A stretch of 48,514 nucleotides of DNA from Phoronis australis (GCA_002633005.1 NMRA01000325.1:457331-505844), one strand, 5' to 3'; positions 1 through 11,331 are shown, counted from the stretch's first letter. Numbers and translations are program-made. The notes: a model not told the origin generated them from the sequence alone.

Positions 1-1035
1 AAATAGTAGACCGGTTCTTGAATTGCCTGGTTTACGTCCTTCATGAGTTCACCTGTCCCAAATTGAGTGCTTTCGTTTTTCTTTTCAGGTCGTCACTAGT
101 CGATTCTTCTAACAGTCGTGATCTGCCCAGTAGCCTATTGTATCAACGTGCGCAACAACGGTCTTGGCAGAGGGTTGCACCAAGCAGACTCCCTTAGAAT
201 TAGTGGCACAAAATCGACATTGGTGTGCAGCAGGAGGCCGAGGGGGGGAGGGGTGGCGGCGTAAATTAGTAGTGACTGAGGGAGACTGAGCTGCGCGAAA
301 TTGGTGATGATCGTGGACGGCGCGAAACTGGTGACGACCAGAAGAAACGGCCCTGTTATCTTCCTCGCAGATTATCAGAAAATGCTAACGATTATCAGTT
401 TCACTTCATCCACAAACAGATTTCACAAGTCAGAGTTTTCACTGTGGTTGAAAACGTAAGCGAACCCAGATGTGTTAGGTCACCTCAGTTGCATGAAGAC
501 ACGCCAGTGTATCACTGAGTTAATATCGGGCGTTTCAAAGGCTGTGGATGAGAAAAGTTTTAATTGTAAAAAAACGGTTGGGTGAATTTGATGTTGGTAG
601 CATTTGAAATTGCATTTGCTTTCTAGTCAACGCCCTTATATATACAATATGTTAGTTAATCGTGTCTTCAGCCGCGTAGCACTGTACTAGTCGACGCATT
701 CCCATCGTTTGCAGTAGGCCTAAACATGTAGAACGACAGCGCTTCTTCAACAATTCAGACGACTACCAGGACAACAAATGGGGATCACGAGTAGATGAGA
801 AAGTACTCGTTTTATTATCATGATTGTCTTTTTAATCTGTTTTGGGTAATTGTTCAATCAAAGTTTTTATGTTGAAACTGAGCTTTCAGATAATATGGAA
901 ATAAACATGTCAGAGTTAACTTGCGTTTCGGTTTGTAACCAGCAGACAATGCATGGATACGTTTAACAAACATAAATATATGCTATGTTCTTGTCATTGT
1001 TCGTCATTTTCTTCACTGAACTCGTTCCCACATCC
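1..1035. other. Non-coding stretch, nothing recognised
   Basis: No reading frame here resembles a known protein, and I saw no clear repeat or RNA gene. A poly-G/purine patch lies near 240-255. It may hold introns or regulatory DNA of a gene outside the window, but nothing in the sequence shows that. Confidence 0.4.
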
Positions 1036-1039
1036 ATTA

Positions 1040-1510
1040 CTGTTACGTTTAATGCAAAATTCGTTAAAATTGAGAAAGCGCATGTTTTGATGGTCGGGAA
1101 CCCTCTTTGTACGCCGAATACGCAAGTCCAGCTTTTTATTGGGAAACCATGCGTTGACAGCGCAAACTCGACATTTTTTATTGAGAAAACGCATTTTTAC
1201 AAAAGAGAATCGGTTGTCTGTAACGTTTCATGTGCGTCAACAACGCAAACCAGACCCACTCATTGAAAAGCCCATATTTGTCACCAGGAAGACTCTTCAC
1301 AACACAGCCCGGCCGATATTTCAAGTGAGATAGCGCAGTTTTGAAAAGATTCCGTCTCTTGCGGAGAACGGTTTTTGAGCATCGGCAATGCAAGCCGAAT
1401 ATTTCACATTGAGAAAGCACATCTTTGAAAAGAAGAACCAACACTTGTTGGGAACGGTCTTTGTGCGTCGACGACGCACATTTCTTATTGGGAAAGCCAG
1501 ATTTTCAAAT
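1040..1510. repeat. Degenerate tandem repeat, roughly 60-80 bp period
   Basis: A loosely conserved block recurs about five times, starting near 1118, 1152, 1231, 1377 and 1463. Each block has a GTGCGTCxACxACGCA-like stretch followed by TTATTGxGAAA and CATTTTTxAAA. The short open frames over this region, on both strands, are by-products of the repeat and not genes. Divergence between units is high, so the array is old. Confidence 0.5.
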
Positions 1511-1739
1511 ATTAATCGCTCAGACCATTTGAGTCTCATTTACCTGCAATTATACTGCTATCAAATGACCGAGCCAGCATTGTTGATACTACGACCGCTC
1601 ATCGAAATAATGTACACCCACGAAATTCGGACACTAGCGGAAACCCAAATTTGTAGGTCCGCCAAATTCGGACACCACAAAATGATATTTCGCGAGATTC
1701 GTCCAAGAATGAATTTTTTCTCTTGGAATTAATTTTCAG

Positions 1740-2046
1740 TGTCCGAAAATCACGCGACTTTACCGTAGCTCAACTCAAGATTACAGCGACACCTACTGTT
1801 AATAAATCATTTGAAACAGCATCCCATCATTGATTCTGAATGGTGCTTGCCTGCGCGTGATTCCCGCGTTTTCCTGACATAATATTGATGAACAAGTAGA
1901 AGCATTTTAGCTTTTCCATTTTTTTTAGAATTGTGACCATTTGAAAATTTTCCACGAAATTGTCTGAAGTGATACTCTTTTCACAAATTTGGACCTCAAA
2001 AACAACCTCCGCTGTTTTGGCGGATTCTAGCAGATGCGTATATCAG
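1740..2046. other. Short unannotated stretch
   Basis: AT-rich DNA with no supported frame or repeat. It separates the degenerate tandem repeat from the palindrome that follows. Confidence 0.35.
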
Positions 2047-2054
2047 GGTCACCA

Positions 2055-2148
2055 CACAGGCGTCCTCAGCTTCTAATCGTCCCCAATACACTACATGTAG
2101 TATTATATGTAGTGTATTGGGGACGGTTAGAAGCTGAGGACGCCTGTG
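2055..2148. repeat. Near-perfect palindrome, 42-bp arms, 10-nt loop
   Basis: The left arm (2055-2096) and right arm (2107-2148) are reverse complements with one mismatch by eye, around a 10-nt loop. A GGTCACC heptamer flanks the structure on both sides as a direct repeat (2047-2053 and 2149-2155). It could be a small foldback element with a 7-bp target duplication or a hairpin-forming transcript. No coding frame uses it. Confidence 0.75.
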
Positions 2149-2159
2149 GGTCACCATAG

Positions 2160-3400
2160 GATCGAATTCGAATCCTCGGTTCCGTCACTCGGGCAGGGGA
2201 TTGACGGCCCTCGGTCAATTTGAACTTATGAAAAGCGACGATCTGCAAGTCGGTAGATTAATTCAGTTTTTGACCGACAGGTGACTCCTTCCATTCATCA
2301 TGGCGGTATTACAGTTTTGAAAGCCAAACATCGGACAGTTTGCATAGCTGAAGCTGGGGTTTGGTCTATTTTGCTAGCAAATCAGTCACTTAAAGCTTTT
2401 CAAACTGTTTGAACCACCGAACAAAACCAATGTAAATGCAGGATTGTCTCCTCCTGACCGCCGAAAGTACACTACACAAGTTGGTATCTCGAAGTCAAAC
2501 GTTTGTTGTTATAATCCTATCTACCAAAACTTGGAATGCGAAACCACCGGAGTCTAGAATCATAATTATGTAAAATTTATGTACGAGGCAAAATGTAACA
2601 TTTTACAAATAAACAGCATTATGGATTTCTATTCGACTGTGCCATGAAATCTCAGACTTGGGTTTGGTACTGAGAAGTCGATTACGCCACACTAAATTTT
2701 GTTCCCTTTTCGTTACTCAGCACATTGTCGTGCAAATACTTCGTTCGGTATAAGAGGTAGTAGTAAATTAAAGCTAGAGTTTTTCACTCCTTTCTTTGTC
2801 GATGAGATTGACTTTATATTACCATAAAAGTGTTATTGGTGAAAAAAAATCATACCTCCTACAGAAATCCTGTTCTAGGACAAAGGCTTACCGGAGCTGT
2901 CAAACGGATCTTCTACATAAGTAATCCCTTCAGTTGCTGATACCATTGTCTGTAGAACACACACTTATTTCCAACTGAAATTAAGTGGTTATACAACAAA
3001 GATTGATATGGTGCATCAGTGTCACCATGCAATATCATAACTTTCTTGCATAAAAACGGCCACAGAGCTGAAAACAACTTGTCCGGTCAAAACTTAGTAC
3101 TATCAATGCCTCTTAATTGATTGTTTAGAGACTCGTATAATTGACGTTTCAGAGGAATTCCATCATGTATTTGTGTACCCCAGATAATTAATCGCAGAAG
3201 CTATAGTGACATAAAAGGCACCACATAATTAAAACCGTCTGAGAAGGCACTTTTTTCACGGCTTGCGCGCGTCACAGCCGGCACATCAAGAATGAGGTTT
3301 AATGTATATCAGTGTGTCATTGATATGTCCAAACAAGATTCCCGATTGTGAAAATGTTAAAAGGGACATCACTTGGCCAATTGCAGTCGATTTCATACAA
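2160..3400. other. Non-coding stretch, nothing recognised
   Basis: Only very short frames are present and none resembles a known family. A GAATTCGAATCC stretch near 2164 weakly recalls a pol III B box, but no A box or tRNA-like fold goes with it. I see no gene here. Confidence 0.35.
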
Positions 3401-3403
3401 GTG

Positions 3404-3623
3404 GTCTAAAGTTAAACCTGGTTTAAACTGGACTTAGACCACTATGATTTAAAGATCATCTGCATTTCATAAAGGTGGTTTAACTTTTGGACCAGTGGTT
3501 TAGTAAAACCTGGTTTAACTCCAGTTTAAACCTGGTCTAAATCAGTTTTTATTTCACCGACGATGTCTATATTCCTTAGACCTGTAGTTAGATCATAGTC
3601 TTAAACCAGGTTTAACTTTAGAC
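3404..3623. mobile_element. Short foldback/MITE-like element with 23-bp inverted ends
   Basis: The first 23 bases (3404-3426) and the last 23 (3601-3623) are exact reverse complements, beginning GTCTAAAGTTAAACC. The interior carries further copies of a TAAACCTGGTTTA palindromic core, near 3509 and 3528. The element is about 220 bp and non-coding. I could not define a target-site duplication, so the superfamily is open. The clustered palindromic cores could also act as binding sites. Confidence 0.6.
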
Positions 3624-3659
3624 TTAGTCAAACCCAGGTTTAATACTATTAAATATGGC

Positions 3660-4330
3660 AGACTTGTACGACATAGGTGCAACTGAATAATGCTGTGGCG
3701 TGCATTTACAACGCAGTTTTAGAGTGAGAATGGACTATTTTCAATTCTCAGGTTTACACCGGCACAAGATCAAACATGACAGGGTCGGATCTAGGATTTC
3801 GGCTCATGCCAAAAAATGACGGGATATTATTCTGGAGCAGCATAACGGCTGTCGGTGCTACACACGCCATATCAACACCGTTTGCCCATTCTTAGCGGAC
3901 AATTTCTTGAGCTATAGACTAAAGTAAGTTTTACTCGACTACATGTGGTTTGTCGGGTAAAATGGCGGCTTGAAAACGCACACGAAGGTGTGCCAAGAAT
4001 GCTGCGTTCTGATTGGTCAATTAAGCCGTCCGTCATAATCCTGGCGATAGGTCAATTGTAACCGGTTACTGACTTGAATCCAGTCGAGTCGTCAGTAATG
4101 ACAAGAGCGTAACGGTCGCCCGTTTGCCCAAAGTCAATACTGACCTCCTCCCTCGGCCCTTCGGGGAGGAGACATTTTCAACGGTTCACGAGTCTTCACG
4201 ACACTGATACCACGAGTTCACGATCGACGCCTTGACTCCACTGAAAAAGAGTGTGGTTGGGGCTTTTGGGCTAGACCTTCGCCGTAAAAGTTTGGTACGG
4301 TGATATCACGGATTGTAATTTGAAGACATT
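3660..4330. other. Non-coding stretch, nothing recognised
   Basis: No frame or repeat could be supported. A short GC hairpin (GGCCCTTCGGGGAGGA region) lies near 4150-4170. Confidence 0.35.
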
Positions 4331-5390
4331 GAAGACAATTGTAGGTTTTATGCCCAAAAACGCATTTTCGTGATTATTGTTGGATGGGATGGAATTTTTA
4401 AAGTTATTAGCTTTAGCTAGAGATATAAGACAACAACTATAAGATCCATTGTGTTTTTGTAATTCAATTACACATTGACACTGATTCGCGCCGAGATTCC
4501 GGAATCAAAGCCGCTGTTTTTGCCATTTAAATACACTTAAAATCATACCTGCTACTTTACACGTGAGATATGGCTCGTCAGCAGCAGAGCGTTCGGTTTC
4601 GCTTCTACATTTAATTTCTGTAAAACTTTCCTCGCCCAGAATGTCCCTCTAACGTTTTTACACGTGTCAGTTTTACTTATAATTATGTTAGGCACTATCC
4701 ATGCGAAACTTGAGACTGTTTCTTCATCTTGATTCATATAATTTTGGTCATATCGACACCGTTGCTATGAACATATCGTTCTTTGTTGTAAACTTGTCAT
4801 ACAGTCAATCTATCAACAGCAGTTTAGGAAAATTTCTAAAATCAAAATCTCAGTGAACGCTTTCGGAGAATATGTAGTATCGTTTTGAAAAAGGTCTTGG
4901 TTGTTTCAATTCAAATTTGAACAGTCCTTAACCAACTTTATGACGTTCGTTTGTTTTAAAAGTATTCAAGTTAGTGACAAGCGCCAACCATTACACGAGT
5001 GGTACACCAACCTTCTCTATCAGCTTGTCTTCCCTCGGGGCACTCCACTCTTTATTGGGCATGTTAACCGTTGGGATGTATTTGCAGTGACTTGTAATTG
5101 AGATTGTACTACAATATTGTAACTCTAAAATGGACATTATCGGCGGAAAACGCATTTTGGGGGTTATTGTTCAATAAATAAAATTCCTGAATTTGCAAGG
5201 TTTGACTAGAACTATAAACCAGGACAATCCGTTATACGTTTTTGTGGTTTTGTTGCAAATCCCAATTCTCGCCGTTGTTGAGCAGACATTAGCTGAAATC
5301 AAGGCCCGTGACTTTTTCTGTTAGAATACATTTGAAATACTGGTGTTCATGCAGTATAGGGGTTATATCCGCCAGAAGAGCGTTAAACTG
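4330..5390. repeat. Diverged direct duplication, about 790 bp apart
   Basis: The segment 4330-4590 resembles 5120-5390. Both have an AAAACGCATTTT core followed by a TTATTGTT stretch, then a CTAGAxxTATAA block, then a TTTTTGTxxTT block in the same order. Identity is patchy, so this is an old tandem duplication or two copies of one element. A 100-aa open frame at 5343-5645 (plus) starts at its edge; it is basic, matches nothing I know, and I do not call it a gene. Confidence 0.35.
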
Positions 5391-6011
5391 AGACAGCGGG
5401 TGTTGCAAGTTCGATTAAGCGCTGCAGCGAATCAACAAAGACGTCTGATCGCCAATGTCGCTTTAAATGTTATATGGAAATCCTTAACAACACCACTGCA
5501 AATTAATTATATTTTATTCAAACGCAGACACTCATTATTTCATTTTAAAATTCGATACAAATATATGTACAGCAACAAACGTGTCAGCAGCATTAAAAAA
5601 GTTAAATTTCTAACATTCAGACCCTTCTTCAGCGTTAGTGTCTGATTCCTTAAGATACATGTTTGGAATTAAGTGATAATATTAATTAAAGCCATTGCAA
5701 ACAGCGACTATTCTTTAATATAGCGTGATCGTAGAATCATTCAATGGACCTACGGCGAAAGTGCATGATCGAACTAGTTAATAAAACCCTCAGCTAAGTT
5801 GAGACCGTGGAATGCATGTCAATAGCATATTCAGTCAAGGTTTGAATTTAATATCTGTCTAGTGTCGATAAAAAACTCGCCAAAATCACGTGCTCTCATA
5901 CATAGCGATATCTCGCAGAATTTCGTGAGACCTTGACTGGTTTCAAAACTTCAAAATGACGTTATTCCAAGCAAGTCCATAATCTCACGCCACTAGACCA
6001 GTTGCAAAATA

Positions 6012-6222
6012 CAGGGTGTCCCAAAAATGTATTCACACTTTAGCGCAACACCGCCGGGGAGTTCAAATTCAACTCCCGTGGATCAATCTCTGTGCTCACA
6101 AATACTCCTTGCTGTGAAAGTTGGCGCGTGAGCCCTTATGGCCTTTACGTTCACGGGAATGATGAACAAACAATCCAATGTAGTAACCATTTGAAATGCG
6201 AGTGCATTTGTGGGACACCCTG
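6012..6222. mobile_element. Mariner/Tc1-type MITE
   Basis: The element begins CAGGGTGTCCCAAAAATG and ends in the imperfect inverse CATTTGTGGGACACCCTG. It is flanked by TA on both sides (6010-6011 and 6223-6224), the target duplication expected for Tc1/mariner. At 211 bp it is too short for a transposase, so it is a non-autonomous derivative. A related end may lie near 13590-13616, where a GTACATTTTTGGGACAC stretch occurs. Confidence 0.75.
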
Positions 6223-6229
6223 TACATAA

Positions 6230-8190
6230 TACATATCCGTGCGCCTTAATCCAACATAATACATTTTGTTTAAAATATTTTTGCTCAAATATTTCACACA
6301 TAGGCGCGCGCGTCTATGTTTCCCTTATTTACGCCGTAAGCGAGTGTCTCTTGCACTTATCCGACATGTCTCAAACTGAACACTAGTCACTCTTAAACTG
6401 AAAACACGTAACAGTATACTTCCCTACCTGCAAATCAACATCTACTTCGATTCATGTTTTGCAGGCTTGTAATATAGGTGCAGCGGATATGGGCGCAGTT
6501 TTAATTCCCACACGGGCTCACATGTACTAGTTCTGCCACAGCACCAGTTGAAATGATCACTGAGCCAACATGTACAATGCGATGTTTTGTTGGTTATATC
6601 AAAGTAATGTTATTTCACCACTGTCCACCAGGTAAACCACAGAAGTATTTTAGACCGATGATACTACTAAAGGATAGATCCAGCATCAAGTCATGTTGCG
6701 GGAACATGTAAACACAACAACAGTCCACCATCATTATGTCACAAACATTGTGAACGAAAAAAACGTCTAGATGTTTTTACGAGGCACTTGGGGCATATGC
6801 AGTGATACACAGAGAACCAAACAGAGAAAAAATGGCATGTGGCAGATTTCATGATCAGATGAATATATGACTGGAAAAAACAGATTGTTATCGAGTTCCT
6901 ATGGAGAAACGAGCAAAAACTCGACACTATTCCTCGCGGAATAATGTCTCGTGGGATATTACTTCATGTACGTCACTCTCGGTACGTTTTGTGTATGTAT
7001 TTACCTATGGTTTTCTTATTGTACGCAAATTTCTTTTTTGTGAGTTAGTTCCGCGGTGTTGCTACTAGTGTTGTTTTTAATGCGGGTTGTAGTCGCGGAA
7101 ATTTAGAGTTTTAATTCCGCCATGTTTTTTCCTGATTTTCTATTTTCTCATGTGCGGTTTACATTCGACATTAGTTATACATTGTGTTAGTGCTACAGTG
7201 GGGCGTAGGCGCACGTAGGCGCAGCCAACCATCTTTTGGCATTTGAACGTAGCGCCTACGCACCGTAAGTTACGTTCAGTGTTCAAGGTGATACGATGGG
7301 CTTTGGGCTCCTACTTACCTCTAATTTTACCACTACATCACTGCATTGTGTACAAGAAGTTATCGATTATTTTTGGTGTAACTGTATCGTGGTTGTGTGG
7401 TTAATGCAAAATGGTATAGTATAATTAGTCCACATAACTTAGACTTATGTGTTTGAATTACCCATTTGTATCCACATTAAAACCCAGGCAGCAGCGCAAT
7501 TCTCACGAGGCGTTAACGGATGAATCGAGGTTACCAGTGCGGGGTTCGATCCGAAGACAGATTGGACGTCTAAATAGTCATCCCAAAACCTACATATTAC
7601 TTAAACACACTCGGACGACAGACCTGCCTTCCCGTAGCCTGAGAATGTTACCTTCTGTTCGCCCTAGGTGGTTGCACGTTGTTGGTGTACGCAGTCTGGA
7701 TACCTAAACGAGGTGATGCCTCATAACCAACTTAAACACACAAATGCATGCACACAACTGAATGGGTGAAAATGAAAATGCCCCCCCCCCCCCGAGTTGC
7801 GAGCTAACAGCCTCTGCTATGAAAAAAAACCTCGGGAGTACAATAAAAATGTTTGAGAAAGAAGCGAGTTCACTTAAACTCAAACAGGCCCAAAGTTTTT
7901 GTAGTCCTTAATTCACGAAAAAAGAAGCTTTGCATGACTCAGTCACAGACCGTTATAGCGCAAGGCAACAGGAAACGGGACGGTGAAGTCTCCTGACAAT
8001 TTGCAGTTCAAAAACGAAGCTTAGGGCGCCCCTGTGCGTGAATTTTCGGAACAAGTAGGCAACTTTTACTGAGCTACCACGGATCAAATACATTCTAATG
8101 GACGCAACACTTACCCAAGATGCTAATAAAGTTTTGCGACTGTAGCATTTCACTTGCGTTGCTCAATGTCATCAACGACAATCATGAAAG
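6230..8190. other. Intergenic region downstream of gene 1
   Basis: No recognisable gene. A short inverted pair GCGTAGGCGC/GCGCCTACGC lies at about 7203-7262, and a C homopolymer lies near 7781-7794. An 86-aa plus frame at 7447-7707 has no family resemblance and is probably chance. Confidence 0.35.
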
Positions 8191-8194
8191 CAAC

Positions 8195-8340
8195 TACTCC
8201 AAAGTGGCAATTGAATTTTTCCTAACCCGACAGTAACATCTAGGGAGTTTCTTGTCCGAGTACGTTTTGATACAACAATCACCAGCAATTATTCAGTACA
8301 CTCGATTCATCACATACTAAATTGTTGGCGTATCATGAGT
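8195..8340 (-). other. Probable 3' UTR of gene 1, shared with gene 2
   Basis: This segment aligns by eye with 29394-29549, directly downstream of gene 2's stop. Shared blocks include TTTTTCCTAACC-GACAGTAACAT and CAGCAATTATTCAGTACAC on the plus strand. The homology ends abruptly near 8195. No canonical AATAAA is seen in sense orientation; an AATAAT occurs within the conserved block. Retention outside the coding region shows that the whole 3' end was duplicated with the gene. Confidence 0.55.
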
Positions 8341-11331
8341 TTAAGTAGTTGTGATTATACTTTTAAACAATTTGACGACAAGGCCAACAAACTCCGGAGA
8401 ATCATTTTGGACATCTTTCCAACAGTTGTAATCGGACACCTGGTTGAACTTGTGGTATTTCAGTGGTTGGGGAGGTTCACCTACCACGCTGATGCTGAGT
8501 AAATCTTCGTCCGGCTTCTTCATTGCATACTGCAAAGACGCTTCCACGAAATGCTTTGATTTTCTGGTCAACCGACCAGCGTCAGAAAAGACAAACAATA
8601 GATTTCTGCAGTCTTCCATTGCACCCAAAGAGTGGCTAAATTCGTATTCCCATGGAGGAATGTTATTAGAAATGATACAGGACAGTCCCAAATATTTGGT
8701 GATAATTTTATAAAAGAGGTGAAAAAGACAGTTGCCGTCAGATTCCTGACCAGTGACATAAATTTCATACCCATCGTTACTTTGAATATCTTTCATCCCA
8801 AACACAGTCTGATAAGCCCTCTGGAAGTATTCCCTGGCTATGGCTTCCTTCCCTTTTCTCAGATTTCCCTCAGCAGCCGTCACCGCAGCATCGATCAGAG
8901 TCGCTTTATTCTTAAGAACATGCTCTTTGTGAACAGTCGTCAGCAACATCACTAGCAGATTTACGGCTTCCTCATATTCTCCCTGAGACATAAGCAACCT
9001 GGCCTTATTCAAGTAAGCATCGGAATCGCTTGGATCAAGTTTTAAAACTTCATCAAGGTATTTTAGCGCAGGTGAACACTGTCCCAGTAATTCATGAAAG
9101 CGAGTAAGTTGCTTATGGCTTCTAGATTCTCTGGGATATTTCTCTGTTTCAGCCTCGAGAAGATCTTGCAAAGTTTGAGATGACGGGTGGGTGTAATGAA
9201 AAGGAAGCGACAGCAAGACAGCGTTCTCAACGGCAAAGAAAAACATTTGAATGGCGTCCTCTACAGTCTCTTTCTTTTTTCTTTCATCATCTTCTTCTTG
9301 TGACAATTCCACATAACAAAAGCCCCGTTGTTCATAACAGTTAATCTTGTTCATTAAGCTGCACGCATCAATATCTGACACCGCTTCAAAACACTTCATT
9401 GCATCTGCTGGCTTACTGAGCCGACGATATGTTATTCCCTTGTTGAAAAGCACGGGCACTGAAGTATGCTCACATAATTGACTTGCTTCTTCAAACCTTT
9501 CAAGAGCACGATTTAGTAACAAATTATTGGGATCACGTTCTTTTTTCAAATATTTCGGTGATTTAAGAACTGACGTTACCAATTTTTCGACATTAGAAAC
9601 CGGCTGGGGATTTTGAATATTTGAATAGCCAGTTCTTTTTATCGACAAATCACCCACTTTGATCGTCAATTTTTCTGTAGCGTCCGAAAGATCGTCCCCA
9701 TAACTGGAACCGCAACATCCAGAATCTAAAGACATGCAAGGAAGCTGTCTCAACAAACCCGCACCTTCGCGTGAATCACTTTGAGGCGAATTCCTATCTT
9801 GTGAAATCCTTTTCCCTTCTCTACTTGCAGCGTCCGAAAGATCCTCCCCATAACTGGAACTGCAATATGCAGAATCTAAAGACGCGAGAGGAAGCTGTCT
9901 AAACAAACCCGCACCTTCCCGTGAATCACTTTGAGGCGAATTCCTATCTTGTGAAACCCTTTTCCCTTCTCTACTTGCAGCGTCCGAAAGATCCTCCCCA
10001 TGACTGGAACTGCAATATGCAGAATCTAAAGACGCGAGAGGAAGCTGTCTAAACAAACCCGCACCTTCCGGTGAATTACTTTGAGGCGAATTCCTATCTT
10101 GTGAAACCCTTTTCCCTTCTCTACTTGCAGCGTCCGAAAGATCCTCCCCATGACTGGAACTGCAATATGCAGAATCTAAAGACGCGAGAGGAAGCTGTCT
10201 AAACAAAACCGCACCTTCCCGGGAATCACTTTGAGGCGAATTCCTGTCTTGTGAAACCCTTTTCTCTTCTCTACTTGCAAGCTGATCGAAAGAAAGCTTC
10301 TTTTTAACCATCCGGGCTCTCTGATTTTTGCTTCTTACCTCCACATTCCACTCATCCACGTCCACGAGGCCTAAATGCAAGCAATTGAATGTAGTTCGAT
10401 GTATTCTGTAAGACTCCTCTAAGTACTGTCTTGCTTTCTTTAAGTTTTGATGTTCACGTCTGCGGTAAAATCGTCCACATTCCTGCAAAACGGTACGATC
10501 ATGTGGAGCAAGTTTGATGGCTTTTTCCATGCAATATGCATCGTTTAACTTCGGTATGGATCTTTCTTTACAAATGCCCGATACACAATCTGTAGCCAAA
10601 TCATTCGCTTTCTTATACACGGATGGCATGCCGGAATACAACCACGTCATGGTGCCTATCTTTGTCCAAGCCTTTGCAGAACATGCTTCTTCAACATCGG
10701 GACGGTCAATAACTTCCGTAAGTGAACGGACACCTTTAATGAACGTCGTGCTTGCATCGAAATCTTTGTCGTCGATGTATGCTTCTGCATTGAGACACCT
10801 TTGTAGAACGACCCCATATCTATAGCTCCATTGCCATTTCCCAGGGCGAGCTGCCAGTACTTCTTCATACATCTTTATAGCCTGTGGATGATACTTTGGT
10901 CCAAGCTTTGAGTAGGAATAAGCTAGTTCTGCCTTTGCGTTAGTAACCTGTTCCGCGTAATTCTGTTTGCCCTGCATACTTTTGAGTTCGCTGATAGTTC
11001 TTTCTGCCTTTACCAAGTCTTCACTTTTGATAAGCATGTGCGCATAGTTAGCCCAGGCAACAATATTGTTTGGCTCAGCTGCCCGTACCTTCTTGTTTCT
11101 CTCCCTAGCGGAGTTTGTGTTTTCTGGACCACCCAGCTGCATTTCCAAAAAGGAGAGTAAATTTTCGTTCGCACTTTCATAGAATACTGATGGGTCATCT
11201 TCATCCTCGCTCAAAAGCTTTTTCTTAACCTTTTTCATTACCTTCACAGGACATCTGTCCAGGTGGAATGAACTTGGAAACTCTTTTAGATACGTTCGAA
11301 GTCTCTCCTTCAAAAGCGTCGTTGATTCCAT
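8341..11331 (-). CDS. IFIT-like TPR protein with C-terminal TIR-like domain (gene 1)
   Basis: This 996-residue intact frame is probably an intracellular innate-immunity protein. Seen: an N-terminal block with ENLLSFLEMQLGG (about 55-68) leads into helical TPR-type repeats (about 88-325). A serine-rich linker follows with four 50-aa repeats (353-552). A second TPR block (about 590-850) contains ALKYLDEVLKLDPSDSDAYL. The final domain (about 855-996) is TIR-like: YEIYVTGQESD, NNIPP as BB loop, LLFVFSDAG, SK-x3-E with Glu930, and a CW box. Known: the order and spacing of the N-terminal repeats resemble vertebrate IFITs, which bind viral or non-self RNA; TIR domains signal by assembly or cleave NAD. 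Inferred: a sensor or scaffold coupled to a TIR output. I chose the ATG at 11331 over one at 11409 because it aligns with gene 2 and follows a TTTTTTAG acceptor by 7 nt. Catalytic activity is untested, and the TIR assignment rests on motif pattern. Confidence 0.85.
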   Translation of the reverse strand: MESTTLLKERLRTYLKEFPSSFHLDRCPVKVMKKVKKKLLSEDEDDPSVFYESANENLLSFLEMQLGGPENTNSARERNKKVRAAEPNNIVAWANYAHMLIKSEDLVKAERTISELKSMQGKQNYAEQVTNAKAELAYSYSKLGPKYHPQAIKMYEEVLAARPGKWQWSYRYGVVLQRCLNAEAYIDDKDFDASTTFIKGVRSLTEVIDRPDVEEACSAKAWTKIGTMTWLYSGMPSVYKKANDLATDCVSGICKERSIPKLNDAYCMEKAIKLAPHDRTVLQECGRFYRRREHQNLKKARQYLEESYRIHRTTFNCLHLGLVDVDEWNVEVRSKNQRARMVKKKLSFDQLASREEKRVSQDRNSPQSDSREGAVLFRQLPLASLDSAYCSSSHGEDLSDAASREGKRVSQDRNSPQSNSPEGAGLFRQLPLASLDSAYCSSSHGEDLSDAASREGKRVSQDRNSPQSDSREGAGLFRQLPLASLDSAYCSSSYGEDLSDAASREGKRISQDRNSPQSDSREGAGLLRQLPCMSLDSGCCGSSYGDDLSDATEKLTIKVGDLSIKRTGYSNIQNPQPVSNVEKLVTSVLKSPKYLKKERDPNNLLLNRALERFEEASQLCEHTSVPVLFNKGITYRRLSKPADAMKCFEAVSDIDACSLMNKINCYEQRGFCYVELSQEEDDERKKKETVEDAIQMFFFAVENAVLLSLPFHYTHPSSQTLQDLLEAETEKYPRESRSHKQLTRFHELLGQCSPALKYLDEVLKLDPSDSDAYLNKARLLMSQGEYEEAVNLLVMLLTTVHKEHVLKNKATLIDAAVTAAEGNLRKGKEAIAREYFQRAYQTVFGMKDIQSNDGYEIYVTGQESDGNCLFHLFYKIITKYLGLSCIISNNIPPWEYEFSHSLGAMEDCRNLLFVFSDAGRLTRKSKHFVEASLQYAMKKPDEDLLSISVVGEPPQPLKYHKFNQVSDYNCWKDVQNDSPEFVGLVVKLFKSIITTT
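9676..10275 (-). repeat. Four in-frame 150-bp repeats inside gene 1
   Basis: Four consecutive 150-bp units encode 50-aa repeats (residues 353-552). Each runs from SREGKRVSQDRNSPQS through LPLASLDSAYCSSS to GEDLSDA. Units 1-3 are nearly identical; unit 4, at the C-terminal end, is the most diverged and has LDSGCCGSS. The composition is Ser/Arg/Asp rich and probably disordered. Gene 2 has a single counterpart, so the array arose by recent in-frame tandem duplication in gene 1. Copy number is likely to vary between alleles. Confidence 0.9.

Noticed and set aside
2150-2250. tRNA-derived SINE or tRNA gene next to the palindrome
   Set aside because: Only a weak B-box-like stretch is seen; the T-loop geometry is wrong and no A box or cloverleaf could be drawn.
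8444-8955. Plus-strand frames of 89-107 codons inside gene 1
   Set aside because: They are antisense shadows of the conserved TIR-like coding region; equivalent shadows appear over gene 2.
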